The notes beneath the pieces were generated by a model that did not search any database, was not told the origin of the DNA, and saw nothing but the letters and a program-made list of their open reading frames with translations. From contig NC_089317.1 of NCBI RefSeq assembly GCF_036669915.1, forward strand, positions 1,037,270-1,101,269: a stretch of DNA of 64,000 nt, in the 5' to 3' direction. This document shows, piece by piece, positions 34,038-48,400 of the stretch (position 1 is the stretch's first letter; the number at the start of each line of letters is the position of its first letter). The stretch comes from Pocillopora verrucosa. Its lineage: Eukaryota > Cnidaria > Anthozoa > Scleractinia > Pocilloporidae. The translations under genes were made by a program, and so were the position numbers.

Positions 34038-37000
34038 GATGTGAGATCTTTGTATCAAACTGATCAGTTCCAAAACTGACAGAGAAATGTGTTGGAAATC
34101 TTCATTTCTCAACCATAACGCGAAAACCAACACAAAACAATCACGTTGAAATGAATTGCCTTTGATTATAACGTGCGAATTAAAAGTGCACTAGATTTGA
34201 AACAAAAACTTTGTTGATTCCCGAGCTTATTTATACACTTATAAACGAGACAGCGCAGGTGTCTATAATATTTGAGCGAACCAATGTGTATTTTAATCAG
34301 CGGTGATATAGATTCGTGAAGATCGCCGGGTTGGCAAATCCATCAATAACATTACCTTTTTGTTTAACCTCCTATATGGAAACACTTAATTAACAAGCTT
34401 GAAAGCAGTCACCTTCAGTGTTTTATTACAGTTCTTCAATGACCCTTTTCTTTTTTCACAGAAAAAAAAAATGGGAGCACGTGCAAAGCATTTTTATAGC
34501 TAGCTTGGATGTAAAAGTTTAAATTCAGTTCTCCAGTAAATTTTTGGGCTGAGAAGTATGATAATATGTTAATATCAGCGTGGGTTAAGCAACTTCAGTA
34601 AGATCTGCAAGAGAGAGTGATGTGATCCCTGCATTGACAAACTTGTCATTTCAAAAAATATGAGAAATGCAATATGGATTAACTTGACCCTATCGCCTTT
34701 CAGTGAATTATGGTGTTTGTTAAATTGGGGTTCTATCGGCGTCTTCTAACCTGATGTGATATTATAAACCATCATTCCAGAAACAGGCAATAAATTTTGA
34801 GTAGTTTCAGATTCTGATCACTAATTTAAGGGCTCTATAACGCAATGATGCCGAATCTTGAGTAATTAAAGCTAGCTTTGTATGCAAGTTAAGTGCTAGA
34901 ACAGAAAGATTATGGATTCAAGCAGAATCAACAGTAAAACTGATGTAGAAAGGATATTTTTAAATCCGCGCAATAATCCTTACGCTTTTGTGCTTATTAA
35001 AAGATATATTTTATTTCTTGATTACATGCATGTCAGTTTGAAACAAATCGGACATGAGAGGTTGACCGTTTATCAAACTCCTCTCCCTCAAAGGTTCGAT
35101 TTTTATGGCATCTAGGATTTTAGAAAAAAAGGAGCTATGGTGTTTTCGAAATAACCAAGCCAAAAAAAAAAAAATATCATGTTTGGGGATGAAGCTGATG
35201 GCCATTGCATGTACACTTACGATGACTGGAATAAATAGAAAGGAAACCGAATTCAATACATGTATTTTGCGCACCATTTGGCAAAGGCGATGTGATAATA
35301 ACTTAGATTGAATTTCAATCAATTTTTGCAGAAAAATAATCTAGACTTGAAAAGAGTTTATTACGGAAATAAATATGACATTTTCGGACCTTCATACTGA
35401 ATAACCTTGCATCATATGTGATTTTTTCTTTTGAAAATTTATTTAAGCTCTTTATTTTTTGTCAACAACTGATAGGTAACCGCCAAGGACTGATTCTGAA
35501 CTACGTCACATGCTCATGTACGGCGTCACATTCACATTATTTTTTTTTTTCGAGAAGAAAAAAACTTAAGGATACATATCAACAAACTTGAAATACTTTT
35601 GATTTTTATTCTTACCATAGGTCTCCATATTTACTCATTGGCGCATATGAGGAAAAAAAACCGGTGAGCGGCAGCGGTGTAGTTCAACTTTGTATGATAA
35701 AGTTGGATGAAAAGTGGCAAAAGAGATGAGGGGGGAGGGACTATGGTTGATTATCCCCCCCCCTGCTCTCCCGCTCCCCTTAAGCTGGCCAAATATCGGC
35801 TTCGCTTCATATGACAATTCACACGACACAGAAAATAAACGAGATTAGAATTGTATCACGTAGCTTTTGACAAGTTTTCCCGAGTGACATTAACAGTTCT
35901 GCACGGTAAGAGACTGGGCCACTTTGAAATACAGCTTATCGAGCAAACATTTATGGAAATTTTAAACTAAATCAATCGGAGTAACAGGGTGAAAAAAAGG
36001 TTTTCTTTTGTTTTAAGTTTGCATTCAGTAAACACATTCGAGAGCTTGAAATTTCACCACAATATTGATACAATATATTTAAGATGCTGAGATTAGTTAG
36101 CCGACTCGAACATACTGTTCAAGCTGTCCCATATATATATATTGTTCTCCGTCACGTTCTGTTCCTTAAAAAAGTGTTGTTCGAAAAAGAAAATTTCCGA
36201 GGGAGTTCGAATTCAGGAAAAGTCTGGCTGCAAGCGGTTGTTTCCTGATTGTTTACCGAACCCTGACGTTTTTCCCCGTAGATTTTACAAACGTGCAATA
36301 TCGTTCCAAATTAGTGACAGTCCTTCAAAACAATTCCGCAAAGAATAGACATAAAACGAACAACAATTACAATGAGGTTTTGCACAATCATTTACTTCCG
36401 AACGCAAGCAGTTTCCAACAAAGGCCACTTCACCTACTCAGTGCCGGGTGATTCATTGTATCAAACTTTGCTGGCGAGTAACTGTAAAAAAACGTTTTAA
36501 ATTGATCTTCGTTGCTTGGTTGCAAGCTGCATAAAGTTACCCTGCTTTCTTTTTCATGCAACGTCCAAGTCTTAACGTTTTTGAAGAATACGCTTTTGAT
36601 GATAGAAAACTTACAGAAACTAAATTAAAAGCAACGCCTGCGGAAGAAAAGTTCGTTTAGAGTACCAATTATTTTTACTAGTTTAATTGCTTGAATAGTA
36701 AACAATTTTTCCATAAAAGAAAAGCTGTCACCGTTGGCTGATCGAAATCGAGATTTCTAGGTATTTTTTATATCAAGTTTGTTCAAGCTCAAAAAAAAAA
36801 ATTATTAACTACATTAAGAAATACGATTTTAGCTTGAATAGCTTCCTTGTGTAGCTAGGAGGTAAATTAAAAACAGGACAGTTCACGAGATTAAAGAAGG
36901 AATATCAACCTTAAGGTTTTATCTGCTGCACGTAGTTGTCTTACGTAAAAGCTCCATACGGTTAGATCCCCTGTCATTGTCGACAGATGATCAAATACGT

Positions 37001-37629
37001 TTTTACTTGGCTGGTGAAATTAAATAAAACCTTAAACAAATTTTTGGGCAATCTTTATTAAAATTGCATGTTGTGCTGATGTTGAGGCGAACTTCACCAG
37101 GAATCAGTTCATTGTCACGAAGAACAGCAATAAGTTTCTGAGAATGACAATCATCTTGATTGGCATGAAGAGAACAAAACTTCCCCTCGGGTAACCTTTT
37201 GGAACCTTTTGGAACGTTATTTTAGTCCAACGATATTGAACTTATGAACTGCTAAAGTTGCATCGTAACGTGTCGCAGTTCACTATTTCAGTAATGGCTT
37301 GGCACCGTGTTCAGTGATAGCGTGCTGGCAAATTGATCATTGAAGCGTCTATGTTGAGGTTTTCAATTAATGCTAATCGTTAAGACAAGTTGCTTGTGGC
37401 AACCAATGAAAACGCTTTTTCGAGCCATATGCGCGTGAAGTGAATGACAAATTGCATAAAAAGTAATGAATACCATTTTAGCTGGATTTAACTAAGAAGT
37501 CAGCTAGTGTATACCTCTTAACAAGAGGATCACCTGCACTGAATTTTCTAAAGAAACCACACTCAGCCAGATTAAGGGAACTTAACGAAATTTTTCAACT
37601 ATATTTGCGCATCGAAAACCTATAGCATC
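34038..37629. other. Intergenic, no gene seen
   Basis: AT-rich, with many T and A runs. A poly-C stretch sits at 35754-35763. No coding exon or repeat family was recognised in these 3.6 kb. Confidence 0.35.
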
Positions 37630-38619
37630 ATGTCCGAAGAATGCCTTGGGGAGCTACATCACATTTCCTCAATATTTCTTGCTGTTCTTCACGCCATATC
37701 TGGTTTCCTCTCCACTGCTGGAAATTTTGTAGTTCTTCTTGCAATCTACCAAACGCCTTCATTGCACTCAGTGTCAAATTATTACATCGCATCTTTGGCT
37801 GTTGGAGATTTTCTGGTTGGCGCGTTGTTAAGTCCTCTTTGGGTGACTAAAAGCGTCCTTAACGTTTGGCAAAACGAGCATCCTCTCACAGTAGCAGCAG
37901 AGCTGATGTCAGTACAAACATTAATAACTACAACTTTTAACCTTGCTGCCGTGAGTTTAGATCGGTACTTGGCCATAATAAATCCAATGTATTATGTTCG
38001 TGTGGTGACATTGTTTCGCTGCGTGTTTTCAATCGCTGTGATATGGTTGTTTTCCATAGCGTTTTCGTGTCTTCGTTTAGTGATCACAGACCCATTGGAC
38101 CTGCCAAAATTGTGGATAGCTGTGGCTGTCATTGGATACACTCTACCATTTGTGGTCATCAGTTACAGTTACTATCACATCTACAAAACAGCGCGGCGTC
38201 AGTCAAGGAGAATAGAGGCTGAAGCCAGGGCCGTATCTACTGTAGCCGCTGAAGCAGGTTCGTCTGATTCGGTCGCCTCCGAGACGAAGCGCAACCGAAA
38301 AGCGGCGAACACAGTCGGTGTAATAATCGGGATTTACCTACTTTTGGCTTTTCCAAGCATGATTGTAAGCGGTATTCAACTCGTAACAACAAATGGCTGC
38401 CTTAAGATTCGAATTATTCGGGTTTGGTTCTGGGGAGCGCTATGCTCTTTCAGCAGCTCTGCGGTAAACCCGTGGATATATGCGGCACGAAATCGCGATT
38501 ACAGACGAGCATTCAAACGCATTTTCAAATGTTGGTTTGCCAAAAAAACACGCGAAAGAACTATTGCTTCCACCCGTGCTAAAGTCGTAGATTCAATAAG
38601 AGAGCAAAGTTCGATGTGA
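37630..38619 (+). CDS. Class A GPCR, melanocortin/EDG/cannabinoid-like type, receptor 2
   Basis: Intronless, 329 residues. TM1 has GNFVVLLA, TM2 SLAVGDFLVG, TM3 ends SLDRYLAI, and TM7 ends SSAVNPWIYAARNRDYRRAF. The DRY and NPxxY motifs are intact, so G-protein signalling is expected. Position 3.25 is Thr instead of Cys. The second extracellular loop is reduced to a few residues before DLPKLW, as in receptor 1. The C-tail is basic with several Ser/Thr. Family orthology to a single vertebrate receptor is unlikely to be one-to-one. Confidence 0.92.
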   Translation: MSEECLGELHHISSIFLAVLHAISGFLSTAGNFVVLLAIYQTPSLHSVSNYYIASLAVGDFLVGALLSPLWVTKSVLNVWQNEHPLTVAAELMSVQTLITTTFNLAAVSLDRYLAIINPMYYVRVVTLFRCVFSIAVIWLFSIAFSCLRLVITDPLDLPKLWIAVAVIGYTLPFVVISYSYYHIYKTARRQSRRIEAEARAVSTVAAEAGSSDSVASETKRNRKAANTVGVIIGIYLLLAFPSMIVSGIQLVTTNGCLKIRIIRVWFWGALCSFSSSAVNPWIYAARNRDYRRAFKRIFKCWFAKKTRERTIASTRAKVVDSIREQSSM

Positions 38620-38847
38620 AACTAAACTTAATAGATTATATTGTAATCTTACCAGTAAATATCAGACCTATCGAGTCAGGCAGTTGAAAAACTGTGAAGT
38701 CGAAAAAATCATTCTAGTTTTGTTGCAATTTTCAGAATAACTTTTAACAAAAATACTTAATGAAATATTTATAATTCAATTCTATGTTCCTATTTTATTT
38801 CGGACCTTTTTGCAACATTTTTGTTAACCGATGAAAATGAAATTTTG

Positions 38848-38853
38848 AATAAA
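38848..38853 (+). terminator. Likely polyadenylation signal of receptor 2
   Basis: An AATAAA hexamer lies about 230 bases past the stop codon of the receptor at 37630, on the same strand. Confidence 0.45.
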
Positions 38854-40600
38854 GTTTCTGTGCTACTCGCATAATTAAAAGGTGTCATAGGAGCGTTTTA
38901 AGCGTTTCGTGCAGTTTTGCTTACTTTGTTAGAGTTAAACTTATAAACGTGATCCAGCTTTTTACGTTCTCATCAGTAGACACTTTGGAATATTTTAATC
39001 GCGGCACCGAGAAATTTGCTTTTATCACTAAATTATTTTTCCGGATGTGGCATTCATCACTTCAACATATTTTTATGCATTACCTTCAGTTTCGTGATCA
39101 TTTATAACTTTTCCGAGACAAGGTAGCTCACACAAGCGAGTAAATTAGACACGTTCTTAAAAACACGAAATGGGCTCGTAAAAATTAGACGCGAACTTTT
39201 GACTAAAATATTGCTAACTCCATTTCTGTGCAGATTTAAATGTAAGCGAAGCATATCAGCTTCGGTAGGTGGCAATTTTCATTTTATCAACAAAGTACTG
39301 ACAACTCCTCGATTGCGAAGACTTCCACTCGAGTCATTAGTCAGAGCGCTGTTTATCTTAAAGATCTCTGCCTCTTGTAATGTATTCTTTCACATCTTTG
39401 ACCAGGCAGCTTTTTTTAATGAGCGACAAAATGTGGAGGAAAAAAATAAACAATGTATATTGACAGATGTCTTCAAAAATTTATACGAAACTGTGTTTAT
39501 GCCAGGAGCTCACTAGGTTGCGCTGAAACCGTGAAAAAGTAATTAAGGATTGTTGAGTCCTATTCCTAACCCAGGATGTGTTTAAAGAAGTTCCTGTTTC
39601 TCACATTCACTTTTCTATGTAACAGTTCCTCTCGCAAACGTGTCCAGATCCTTTTAACTTTTCAGCATATTAACAAAGAGAAAAAAAAAATTCAATCAAT
39701 GCCAGACTTGGACTGCTAAGATTAAGTTTACCACGTCTAAGGGCCAAAGGATATAGATAAAACATGATTAAATCATGTAAAGAGTTTTCTACGTTCAATT
39801 TCGCACAAATCGTGGAAATAATTTCGTCAGCGCACTGCTGTTCGATACCACCCTCGAGCTGAAATAATTAACTTGAGAAAACTAGAAATGTAATATTAGG
39901 AATGAATTTCAATAGAGTCCCAATATCCCATTTTCGTTTTTAATTTTAACGAAAAAAAGAGTCTTTTCGTTCATTTTATTGATGTCTTTTTAATATAGTA
40001 TGAGCTGATCTTCACAAATATCTCGTAATAATTGTTAAAAAACCAATGATTTTCTTGTTGGCTTTTTGTCTTTCAGTTTTCCGTAAAAACCCTGTAATAA
40101 GAAACTGTTATTTGTTTTAATTAAAATGGAAAAAAAATTAAAAGGACTGAAACTGTTTGGATAATAAACGGATTTTTTGTTCAACCAAAGGAAAAAAAAA
40201 ATGTTTTCATGGCAAACCGGTCGAACGAACCGCGTGATTTGGAAATATTTATTGAAAAAAAAATTATTTTGTACTATCATTACCATTCTCTTTGTTTTTT
40301 AAAGGCGTGTTTTTAATAAAATCCAGTAATGACGCTGCAGAAACGGATAACTTTAAAAATAAGTGAGGAGAAAGTCGTATTCCTCGTTTGAAGAAGAGTG
40401 GGTTTATAATAATTTGTTTTAACACTCACAAACGTGGATTTGTGTCGCACAATTTAAAAACCCGTCAAACTGGTTCTATCACTGGGCTGTTTAAACAGAT
40501 TTCATTACTGACTCATTAAACACTGTCTCCTTTTTTTCCCCTTTTTTTCCCATCGGTGGAGTAACTTGTAATCTAACAGAATAGTAATGACAGAGTTAAT

Positions 40601-40748
40601 ATTGGTAATAGGACCGAGTGGAGTCCAATTCGGTCTGTTATCATACGAGTGATAAACAAAATCGGACGACCGCGAAGCGGGAGTCCGATTTGTCAATCAT
40701 GAGTCTGATAACAGACAGAATTGAATGACATGAAGTCCTGTTACCAAT
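40601..40748. mobile_element. Palindromic MITE-like element
   Basis: It starts 'attggtaataggac' and ends 'gtcctgttaccaat'. The inner arms ('aattcggtctgttatc' against 'gataacagacagaatt', then 'aaatcggac' against 'gtccgattt') pair almost to the centre. The element is about 148 bases, non-coding, and could fold into one long hairpin. Confidence 0.7.
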
Positions 40749-40937
40749 TAATCATAACCATTTCAATTTCCGTAAAGAAAAACAAAAAAATTTAGGTCAA
40801 ACATCTCTGATAGAGAAGATGTCTAGAGTACAAAATTCCTCCATTTTGGAAATTCCCCAAGTGGTTGTTGCTATGGTTTTTGCGATCAATTCTGTGATTG
40901 GGTTTTACTGAGTGGACTTAGTATGATTGGCTGCTTC

Positions 40938-41002
40938 AACTGTCCGATTACAGGTGTCTGATTACAGCCAACCGTCCGAATACACTGTCCGATTACAACT
41001 GT
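40938..41002. repeat. Short interspersed repeat of 'gtccgattac'
   Basis: The motif gtccgattac or a one- or two-base variant occurs four times in 65 bases (near 40940, 40955, 40974 and 40987). Its spacing is roughly regular. It lies about 190 bases from the palindromic element and may derive from a related repeat, since 'gtccgatt' also occurs there. Confidence 0.55.
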
Positions 41003-42237
41003 ATATAATGAGTAGTGAAAAATAATGCAGCTAATGCACCAATCACATTTGAGGAAATTGTAATAGTTGTGATTAAAGAGGTCAGCATTAAGCCTATCCT
41101 TATATAATGAAAAAACCAGCTGACCGTTGTCTGTGTAATTATTTGAGGAAAAATTGGTTTGAAATCGGCTCACATCAAGAAAATAGAATGTTCACTTTGA
41201 TCGCCTCAGAAACTTCATGAATACTGTTAATTTGTATTGTTATCTAACCTCATCCGTATGGGCCGCAGTTACTGAGTTTTCCGATACTTATTCAATTTTT
41301 GACTAGTTCTGAAATTAAGCTTTCACTTATTGGGAAACTTGCGTGTAAAATTTACAAACAAAGATTGACAAGTTCGAGGTTTCCCAGCTCAGGGTCACGT
41401 AAGTTACCGATTGGAAATTTATTTGTATCATGGTAGAGAGAATCACGGATCTGTGCAGCACAATATCTCATTAATTAAATTTTATTAGACAACAACCGTT
41501 CATCAGCGTTTACGTCAGAAATGGTATAAATGTCTTAACACGAAATTAAACGCAGCATGAATCAAATAAAGTTTATGTATTTCTCCTAAAATCACGACGA
41601 CCGCGGTTATAGCTGCATTACCTTTTCGCGCTAGATTTTGAAGAAAGAAACCTTCAATTATAGCGCTTTGCTTTTGATAACGTGCATTCAAAGTTCAAAT
41701 TCAGCTTTTCATATACTTACACCTTTAGAGTACATTACAATATCAAAAGAAATGTTTGAAATTACGTGTATAATTGGTCTCTTGCTGTACCACAATCAAC
41801 ATGGTGTAATCACTCGCTGCTTGCACAAAACGCAGTCAAAATGAAACGCAAATAATCATTATCTTTGTTACGCGTCCAAAATTCTGCCTGCTCTTCTAAG
41901 TCCTGATTATTTCAGCTAAAAAACTGGAGTAAAAACAAGATCATTTAAATTCCCAGGTCAAAATCACAATCATTCTTTCTTTTGTATTCTTCACAATAGA
42001 CTGTACTTTAGCCAGAAAACCGCATTTTTATGGACAAAATGCTCATTGTGCTTTGTAAGCGCCCGCGTGACAAAGGACGCGAAACCTCAACCGCAAAACA
42101 AGGGCGTATGTTACTGCAGTAAACATTGCAGGCTGCTCAAAGAGATCACCCTTAATTTCGTTTGACCGTTTTCTGGGCAACTTCACTTTTGTGCTGCGCC
42201 ACCGTGGGAAGAGACTTGCTCAAGCAGTCTTTCCTAG

Positions 42238-42247
42238 TATATAATAA
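42238..42247 (+). promoter_or_regulatory. TATA-like box of the coiled-coil gene
   Basis: The sequence tatataataa lies 240 bases upstream of the first ATG at 42487, with nothing else gene-like between. Promoter use is inferred. Confidence 0.35.
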
Positions 42248-42486
42248 GACTCTAGGGAACATACCAGTGGGAATAAACTTTGTTATTCCACGGATTAGTC
42301 AGCCAATAGTGCTAGAGAGTGATTGTTCCAAATAGAACTCAGTGATCTTTTAAAGTTCGCGTCCCTTTAATACTATTTTAGTCCTGCTACCTTCACGGTT
42401 AGGGGACTATTTTCTCTGTCTGAACGCTTTGCCCAGTCTTTGCTTCTTGCTGCTCTTATCTGCTTTGAGCTGATCGCGTCGCTAAA

Positions 42487-45400
42487 ATGACCAGTCTTCA
42501 AGAAGTTACAGGAATCAATTTTGAGATCGTCCTCGAGAAGTTTCAACAGGACTTCAAGGAGATTGTGATAAATCAGAAAAATGAGGTTAGAAATGTTCCA
42601 CGTCCGATTTCGAAATATTTCCGTAGATTTAATCTCTTGCTGCGGCATAAGAGCTTGGATTATCCAAAATCTTGATTTTCTGTCATGTGTAAAGAAGTAC
42701 GGCATTATCTTTTGCACAGAAATCGGGGTCAAATGCTGCACGAGTGGCGAAGGGCAAATAATGTTAGGCAATGTTGACTCTCAGGATAAGAATTGCTTAT
42801 TAAATGTCCATTTTGTTTCGAAACTCAGCAGCTCAGATATGGAGCAATTTTTAATTGTCTCTCAAGACAGAATGATCGTCTTTTGGCGTGGAAATTAGAC
42901 TTATTAATCTTGTTCTCGAAATGCCAAGAACCAAGTTTCTTCAGTGGGTGTAGTTGAGTTTGCTTACTACGAACAATTTCATCTGCCATTTTTACACAAT
43001 AGTATTCCGCTCTATTTGAGGAATAGTTTCTCGTTGCTGATTCTTCCTATAATGGAAAAAACTTTGCTGATGTTTAAACAGTGTACCTTTGTTAAAGAAC
43101 CATGATTTTGTACAAATTAGCAATCTTTGATATGTTGCTCGGATTTGTTCAGCCTTTCTTGTGCAATATTCAAAAGTTTCAGAAACTTAAGTTTGTCCGG
43201 CCAGAGCGTTGCTTGTGAATTCAAAGATGAGTGCGCTTGAAATATCGAGAAACAAGACTGTCAATGCTTATCGTTTCTTTAAAACAATTATCAAGAGTTC
43301 GTTACTTAATTTTTGTTTTTAAATGCAAATAATTGGGTTCGTGTGTTTGTTTGGAAGTTGCTCCCTCAGAGTCCTGATAAGGGGACAAAGTTCTAGCTTT
43401 TGCAACGTTGCTTGAACGAACTTTGAATAACATTGTTTTTAGTCTAAGAAGTCTACGTGTTTCAATAACCGATGCATATTTACGGGGGCACCAAAATTAC
43501 ATCCTAAATGTAGGTTGAGTTTGATGCAAAATATGCGAAATCTAGCTTAAAAGTGTTAAAATAAATCGAATACGCTGGCGCTGTCGTGGATGTTTGACAA
43601 ATAAGTTAAAGGAGGTCCCCAGTAAACATCCTTCAAATTGACTTTCAATTTGTCGGTTAGTCTCTCACAAATCACTCATTGATGAATTGTTTTATCCAAA
43701 GGAATGAGCGATATGAGCCTCTACCTCCAAACAAACTCATTTCGATTTTTTGTGGCAATGGAGAGGCAGAACTTTCCTTACTGCAACCAAGTTACACCAT
43801 TCGCATACGGATATTTGAATCCTGGTAAACCTAGGCAAGATTGACTCTCTTATATAACTCCTGTACAAAACCATCGAAGAATGAAACAAAAAAGGTACAA
43901 TTATGTACTCCAGGAAGATTTGCATACCAATTCCAATCGAGTGAATTGACTGAGTCATTATAGTTCTTTCTGTGATCACCTCGTATTTGAGAAATTTACT
44001 ATGGAAGCGTCATCCTGGAAATCTAAAATTACCCAATTTCAGTTTTTTTTCCCGATGAAATCTTTCAAACCTTTAAAAACGTTTTCCAAAAGGGGTTGTT
44101 GGCGTCTTTTGTTGTTGCTACTGATTTAAATTGCGCGCATATAATTACACCAATCACACCACTAGCGAACAGCAAATTAGAAGCGGGAGAGAGAAACGTG
44201 CTGCAAAAACGGATGACATGTAGAAATTTAGATAATGTGAGTAACGAATTTTTCGGGAGAGAAAGCAGAAGCTAAGGAAAAGGATAATTTGGTGGAATAG
44301 TTTAGTATAAATTTAGTTTTAATTTTTTCTGAACGTCTCTTTTGTGTTGGGTAACAAAGGCTTTAAATTTGATATTGGATGCAAATAAATTTTATCCAAC
44401 CACAGAGCAAAAGCTAAGATTTTATATAACCATGCCGCCATATTAAATACAAGGAATGTATAATTATTAGCTTAATCATTACTGAATTTAAATGAAGAAT
44501 TCCTCTTTATCATTATGCTTGCAGAACAACATCTTTCGGAAATATCTATCTGCCTTTTAGGTTTTTAGGCTCAAATAAAGCACAGAATGGTTAGAATAGC
44601 AAAAAATTTTCACAAGAGGCAAAGAGATGGACAGTTTGGTACACCTCTCGTTCAAACAAACAATTGTTTTAAAATCCATCAGAAAGAAAATCGATGAACA
44701 TAGACTTTTATGTCGGAGTTAATTTCCGAGGCAACGATATATGATAACAAATTCTGTTACATTTTTAGGATTTATATCTGTTTTGGAAAATCTTCCATAA
44801 TTTTGTGTTCATACAAGCATCCAAAACCGGTCTATTCTGTCACTATGTAGCTTTTCAGCTCAGGTCACCTGATTAGAACTGTTGAAGTGAAAAAGCTTCA
44901 ATCTGTCTTCGATAGTTTCTCAGAGCGTAGTGAGTTTAAATTCAGATTTAAATACGGTTTAACTTTATTTTAGGAATTGAAAACTGACACATTTCATTTG
45001 TTTTATTTCCAAGGAATATTTGTCTACGTTGGAGAAAAATGACATCATTCAGGAATTCGTTTCTCTTAATGAAAAAATCAACCAATTGAACGAAAGCTTT
45101 AACTGTGTTCATCTGGAAAAAGGTAAGATAGATGAAGCTTTTGCAAGTTTAAGACACAACCACGAAAGCCCAGGATTTAATGGCGATAGATTTGACAACC
45201 TTGATTTGGCCACCCAGAGGATCTCAGAACTTCAAGAGGAGGTTAAACGATTGAAAGCCGAAGATAAAGGAACATCTCTCAGTCAGTTTTCCTCAATGGA
45301 GACTGCTCTCAAGCGAAGCCAAGAAAGAGAAAACGAGTTGCAACACGAAGTGGTGAATGCCGAGAAGAAGATCTCCAGCTTAGAATACCAATTGAAGACA

Positions 45401-48400
45401 ACAAAAGAAAAGTTGGATACCGCTGAACTGTCCATCAGGGAAACTGAGAAACAGGTTCTTACCCTGAAGGAGGAGCTCTTGTTGTTCACGAAGAAAGAAG
45501 CAGAGATGGCGGGAAACAACAAGCAAAGTGAACTCCTGCAAAAGGAAGTCAGAGATCTCAAGGCGAGTATCAGCGTATATCGTCAAGAGATTTCAGAGAA
45601 GGATGCTGATATCAAGAGACTTCAAGCAACCACAGCAGACAAGCAAGCCATCATGGAGGGGTACGTTGCCGAGATTACCAGGATGAAAGATGCAGCAAAA
45701 ACTGCTTCCTCACCAAGCCGAGAGTACGAGTCCTTTAAGCTTAAATTTGATGACGTTTGCAAAGAAAGGGATTCCCTGCAGCGTGAAGTTGCCCGGTTGG
45801 TTGCGAAAAAACAGAATGAAGTCTCCATTCAGCTGGAAAGTCAGACTGTGGGCTACCGCAAGCAACTCCGTGACAACGAACTAACAATTGAACGCCTGCG
45901 CAGTGAGAGCCTAAACTTAAAGTCTGAGAACGAGGCGCTGAGGGAAAGGGCTGTATCATCAGTTTCTCAGGTTGCAGGGAGGGAATATGACTCACTTCAA
46001 CGACGTTACGACAGCCTTTGGTCAGAGAAAGAGGTCCTACGAAAGGAATTGGACGAGATTAAGACCAGGGATCGCAGTTCTTTCGTCAGCATGGAAAACT
46101 ACCGACAAGAAATCAGGGAGAAAGAGATCGCCGTAGACAGGCTCCGTTCCGAGAACATCACTTTACAGGCCCAAATCGAGGCTCTGAAGAGGGAGGCAGC
46201 TGACATCAGCAGCAGCTCTTCATACACCATGAGGGTGCAGTCTAGTTCGGTTCAGCTGGATAGCAATGAAGAATTCTACCGACAGGAGATCAGAGATAGA
46301 GATTCTGTGATTGATCGTCTGAAGTCTGACACAATGACCCTCCAAACTGAAATTGATGGGCTCAAGCGGGACATGAGCGCTTGTTTCAGTAGGACCGAGT
46401 TCGAAGCTTTGAAAATGAAGCATGATGGGATAGTGAGAGAAAGAGATAGTCTCCGTGAGCAGCTGATGGAGGCCAGATCAACCAGCGAAAGGGACGTGTC
46501 CATTCACTTTGAAAGCCGGCTGGAAGGCTACCAGCAGGATGTGAGAGAGAGGGAGGCCTTGATTGACAGGCTACGCTCAGAGGATCTAGTGACCAAGAGC
46601 GAGTTAGAAATGCTCAAGAGAGAGGTTAGTGGAAAGTCCTCTGTATCTGATGGATACCTGGGTGAAATTGAACGCCTCCGCCAAGATATCGTGACCCTGA
46701 AGACCAGCAGTAGCGACTACGAGGCTCTAAAGAGAACCTATGACGAGGTTTGTAAGGAGAGGGACTTTGTTCGAAATCAGCTGATGGAGTATAAATCTCA
46801 AAGTGAAAACGAGATCACTACTCATCTGGAAAGCTATATGGAAGCTTACAAACAGGATGTCAGAGAGAAAGAGGTTGCCATCGACAGGATGCGTTCTGAG
46901 AATACAACCCTAAGGGCCGAGTTGGAAGGACTGAAGAGAGAAATGTCAACCTTTTACAAGAGGAGTGAGTACGAGTCGTTAAAGTTGCAATTCGATGAGA
47001 TGTGGAAAGAAAGGGATGCCCTACGCGAAGAGCTGATAGTTTTCAAGTCCAAGGCTGAGCGCGATGTCTTGATCCAGGTGGAAAACAAGACTGTCATATT
47101 CCAGAGAGAGATCAGAGAGAAGGAGATGGAATGTGCTAAGCTTCGATCTGAAATGATGTCAATCCAGATGAATTTGGATGTGTTTAAGCGAGAAGTGGAG
47201 AGCAAACAGCACTTGATCGATGGTTACCTGGCAGAAATTGAACGATATAAAGGCGACATTATTACAATCAAGTCCACCACAGTCTCGAGCTCGGAATACG
47301 ATTCGTTGAGGAGGATGTACGATGACATACTGAAAGAAAGAGATGCCCTGCGACTGGAGTTCATTGAATTCAAATCAAACAGCGAGCGAGAAATGTCTCT
47401 AAAGGTGGATAATCAGATTAAGATATACCGAGATGAGATCAGAGAGAAAGAAATCATGATCAGTAGCTTCCGTTCTGAAAGTATGAAGTTCCAATCAGAG
47501 CTTGAGACGTACAAGAGGGAGGCAGACAGTAAACAGTTCATGATAGAAGGATACTTGACAGAGATTGATCGTCTGAAGACCGAGATCAGTGCGATGAACA
47601 AGCGAATTATAGAATTCGAGTCCATAAAGCGATCTTACGAAGATGTCTGCAGAGAGCGAGATTACATCCAGAGGCAGTTCGAAGATTTCAAGTCTAGGAA
47701 CGAGCAAGATAAGGCCCTTCAAATTCAGATCCAAACTGATGGTTTTCGGCAAGAAATTAAAGAGAAGGAGATGGCCATAGAGAGATTCTCGGCGCAGAAC
47801 AAACTTCTCATAGGGGAAGTCGACGGATTGAAGAGGGAACGCACTACTCTGTTTAGCAAGACAGAGTATGATTCTTTAAGGCAACAATATGAAGAAATGT
47901 GGAAGGAAAGAGATATTCTGCGTGGACAGATTTCCGAGATAAAGTCTAAGTGCGAAAGAGATCTTATCGTCCAAGTAGAAAGCCGCACCGAAACTTACCG
48001 AACTGAAATACGTGAGAAAGAAACAATTATCAGTCGCCTGCAGTCTGAAAGCCTCAAGTACCAAACCGAAAATGATGGCTTGAAGAGGCAGCTGGGCAAT
48101 CAAGAGGCTTATTTGGTGGAAATTGATCGCTTAAAGATGGAAGTGAATACGTTGAGGTTTCCAGACATTCGTGGCAGCGCAGAGTACATCTCCCTACAGC
48201 GATCATACGAAGAGATCTGTAAGGAAAGAGATGGACTTCGGGGCCAAGTGGTGGACATCAGAATAAAGGGAGAACAAGAACTTGAAGGCCAAGTAAAAAT
48301 CTATCGTGAAGAAATCAGAGAGAAAGAGATTGCAATTGACAGACTTCGATCCGAGTGCATGGCATTCAAGGCGGAGATTGAGGGTTTGAAGAGAAGCCTT

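Larger units (their letters stand above)
38620..42486. other. Intergenic with palindromic repeats
   Basis: No gene seen. A probable AATAAA for receptor 2 lies at 38848-38853. A hairpin-forming element occupies 40601-40748, and short tcctgattac-type repeats follow at about 40938-41002. The bases before 42487 hold a TATA-like box for the next gene. Confidence 0.4.

Noticed and set aside
45020-45022. TTG as the start codon of the coiled-coil protein
   Set aside because: The frame is open upstream to an AG acceptor at 45012-45013, and a matching phase-0 first exon with ATG lies at 42487-42585.
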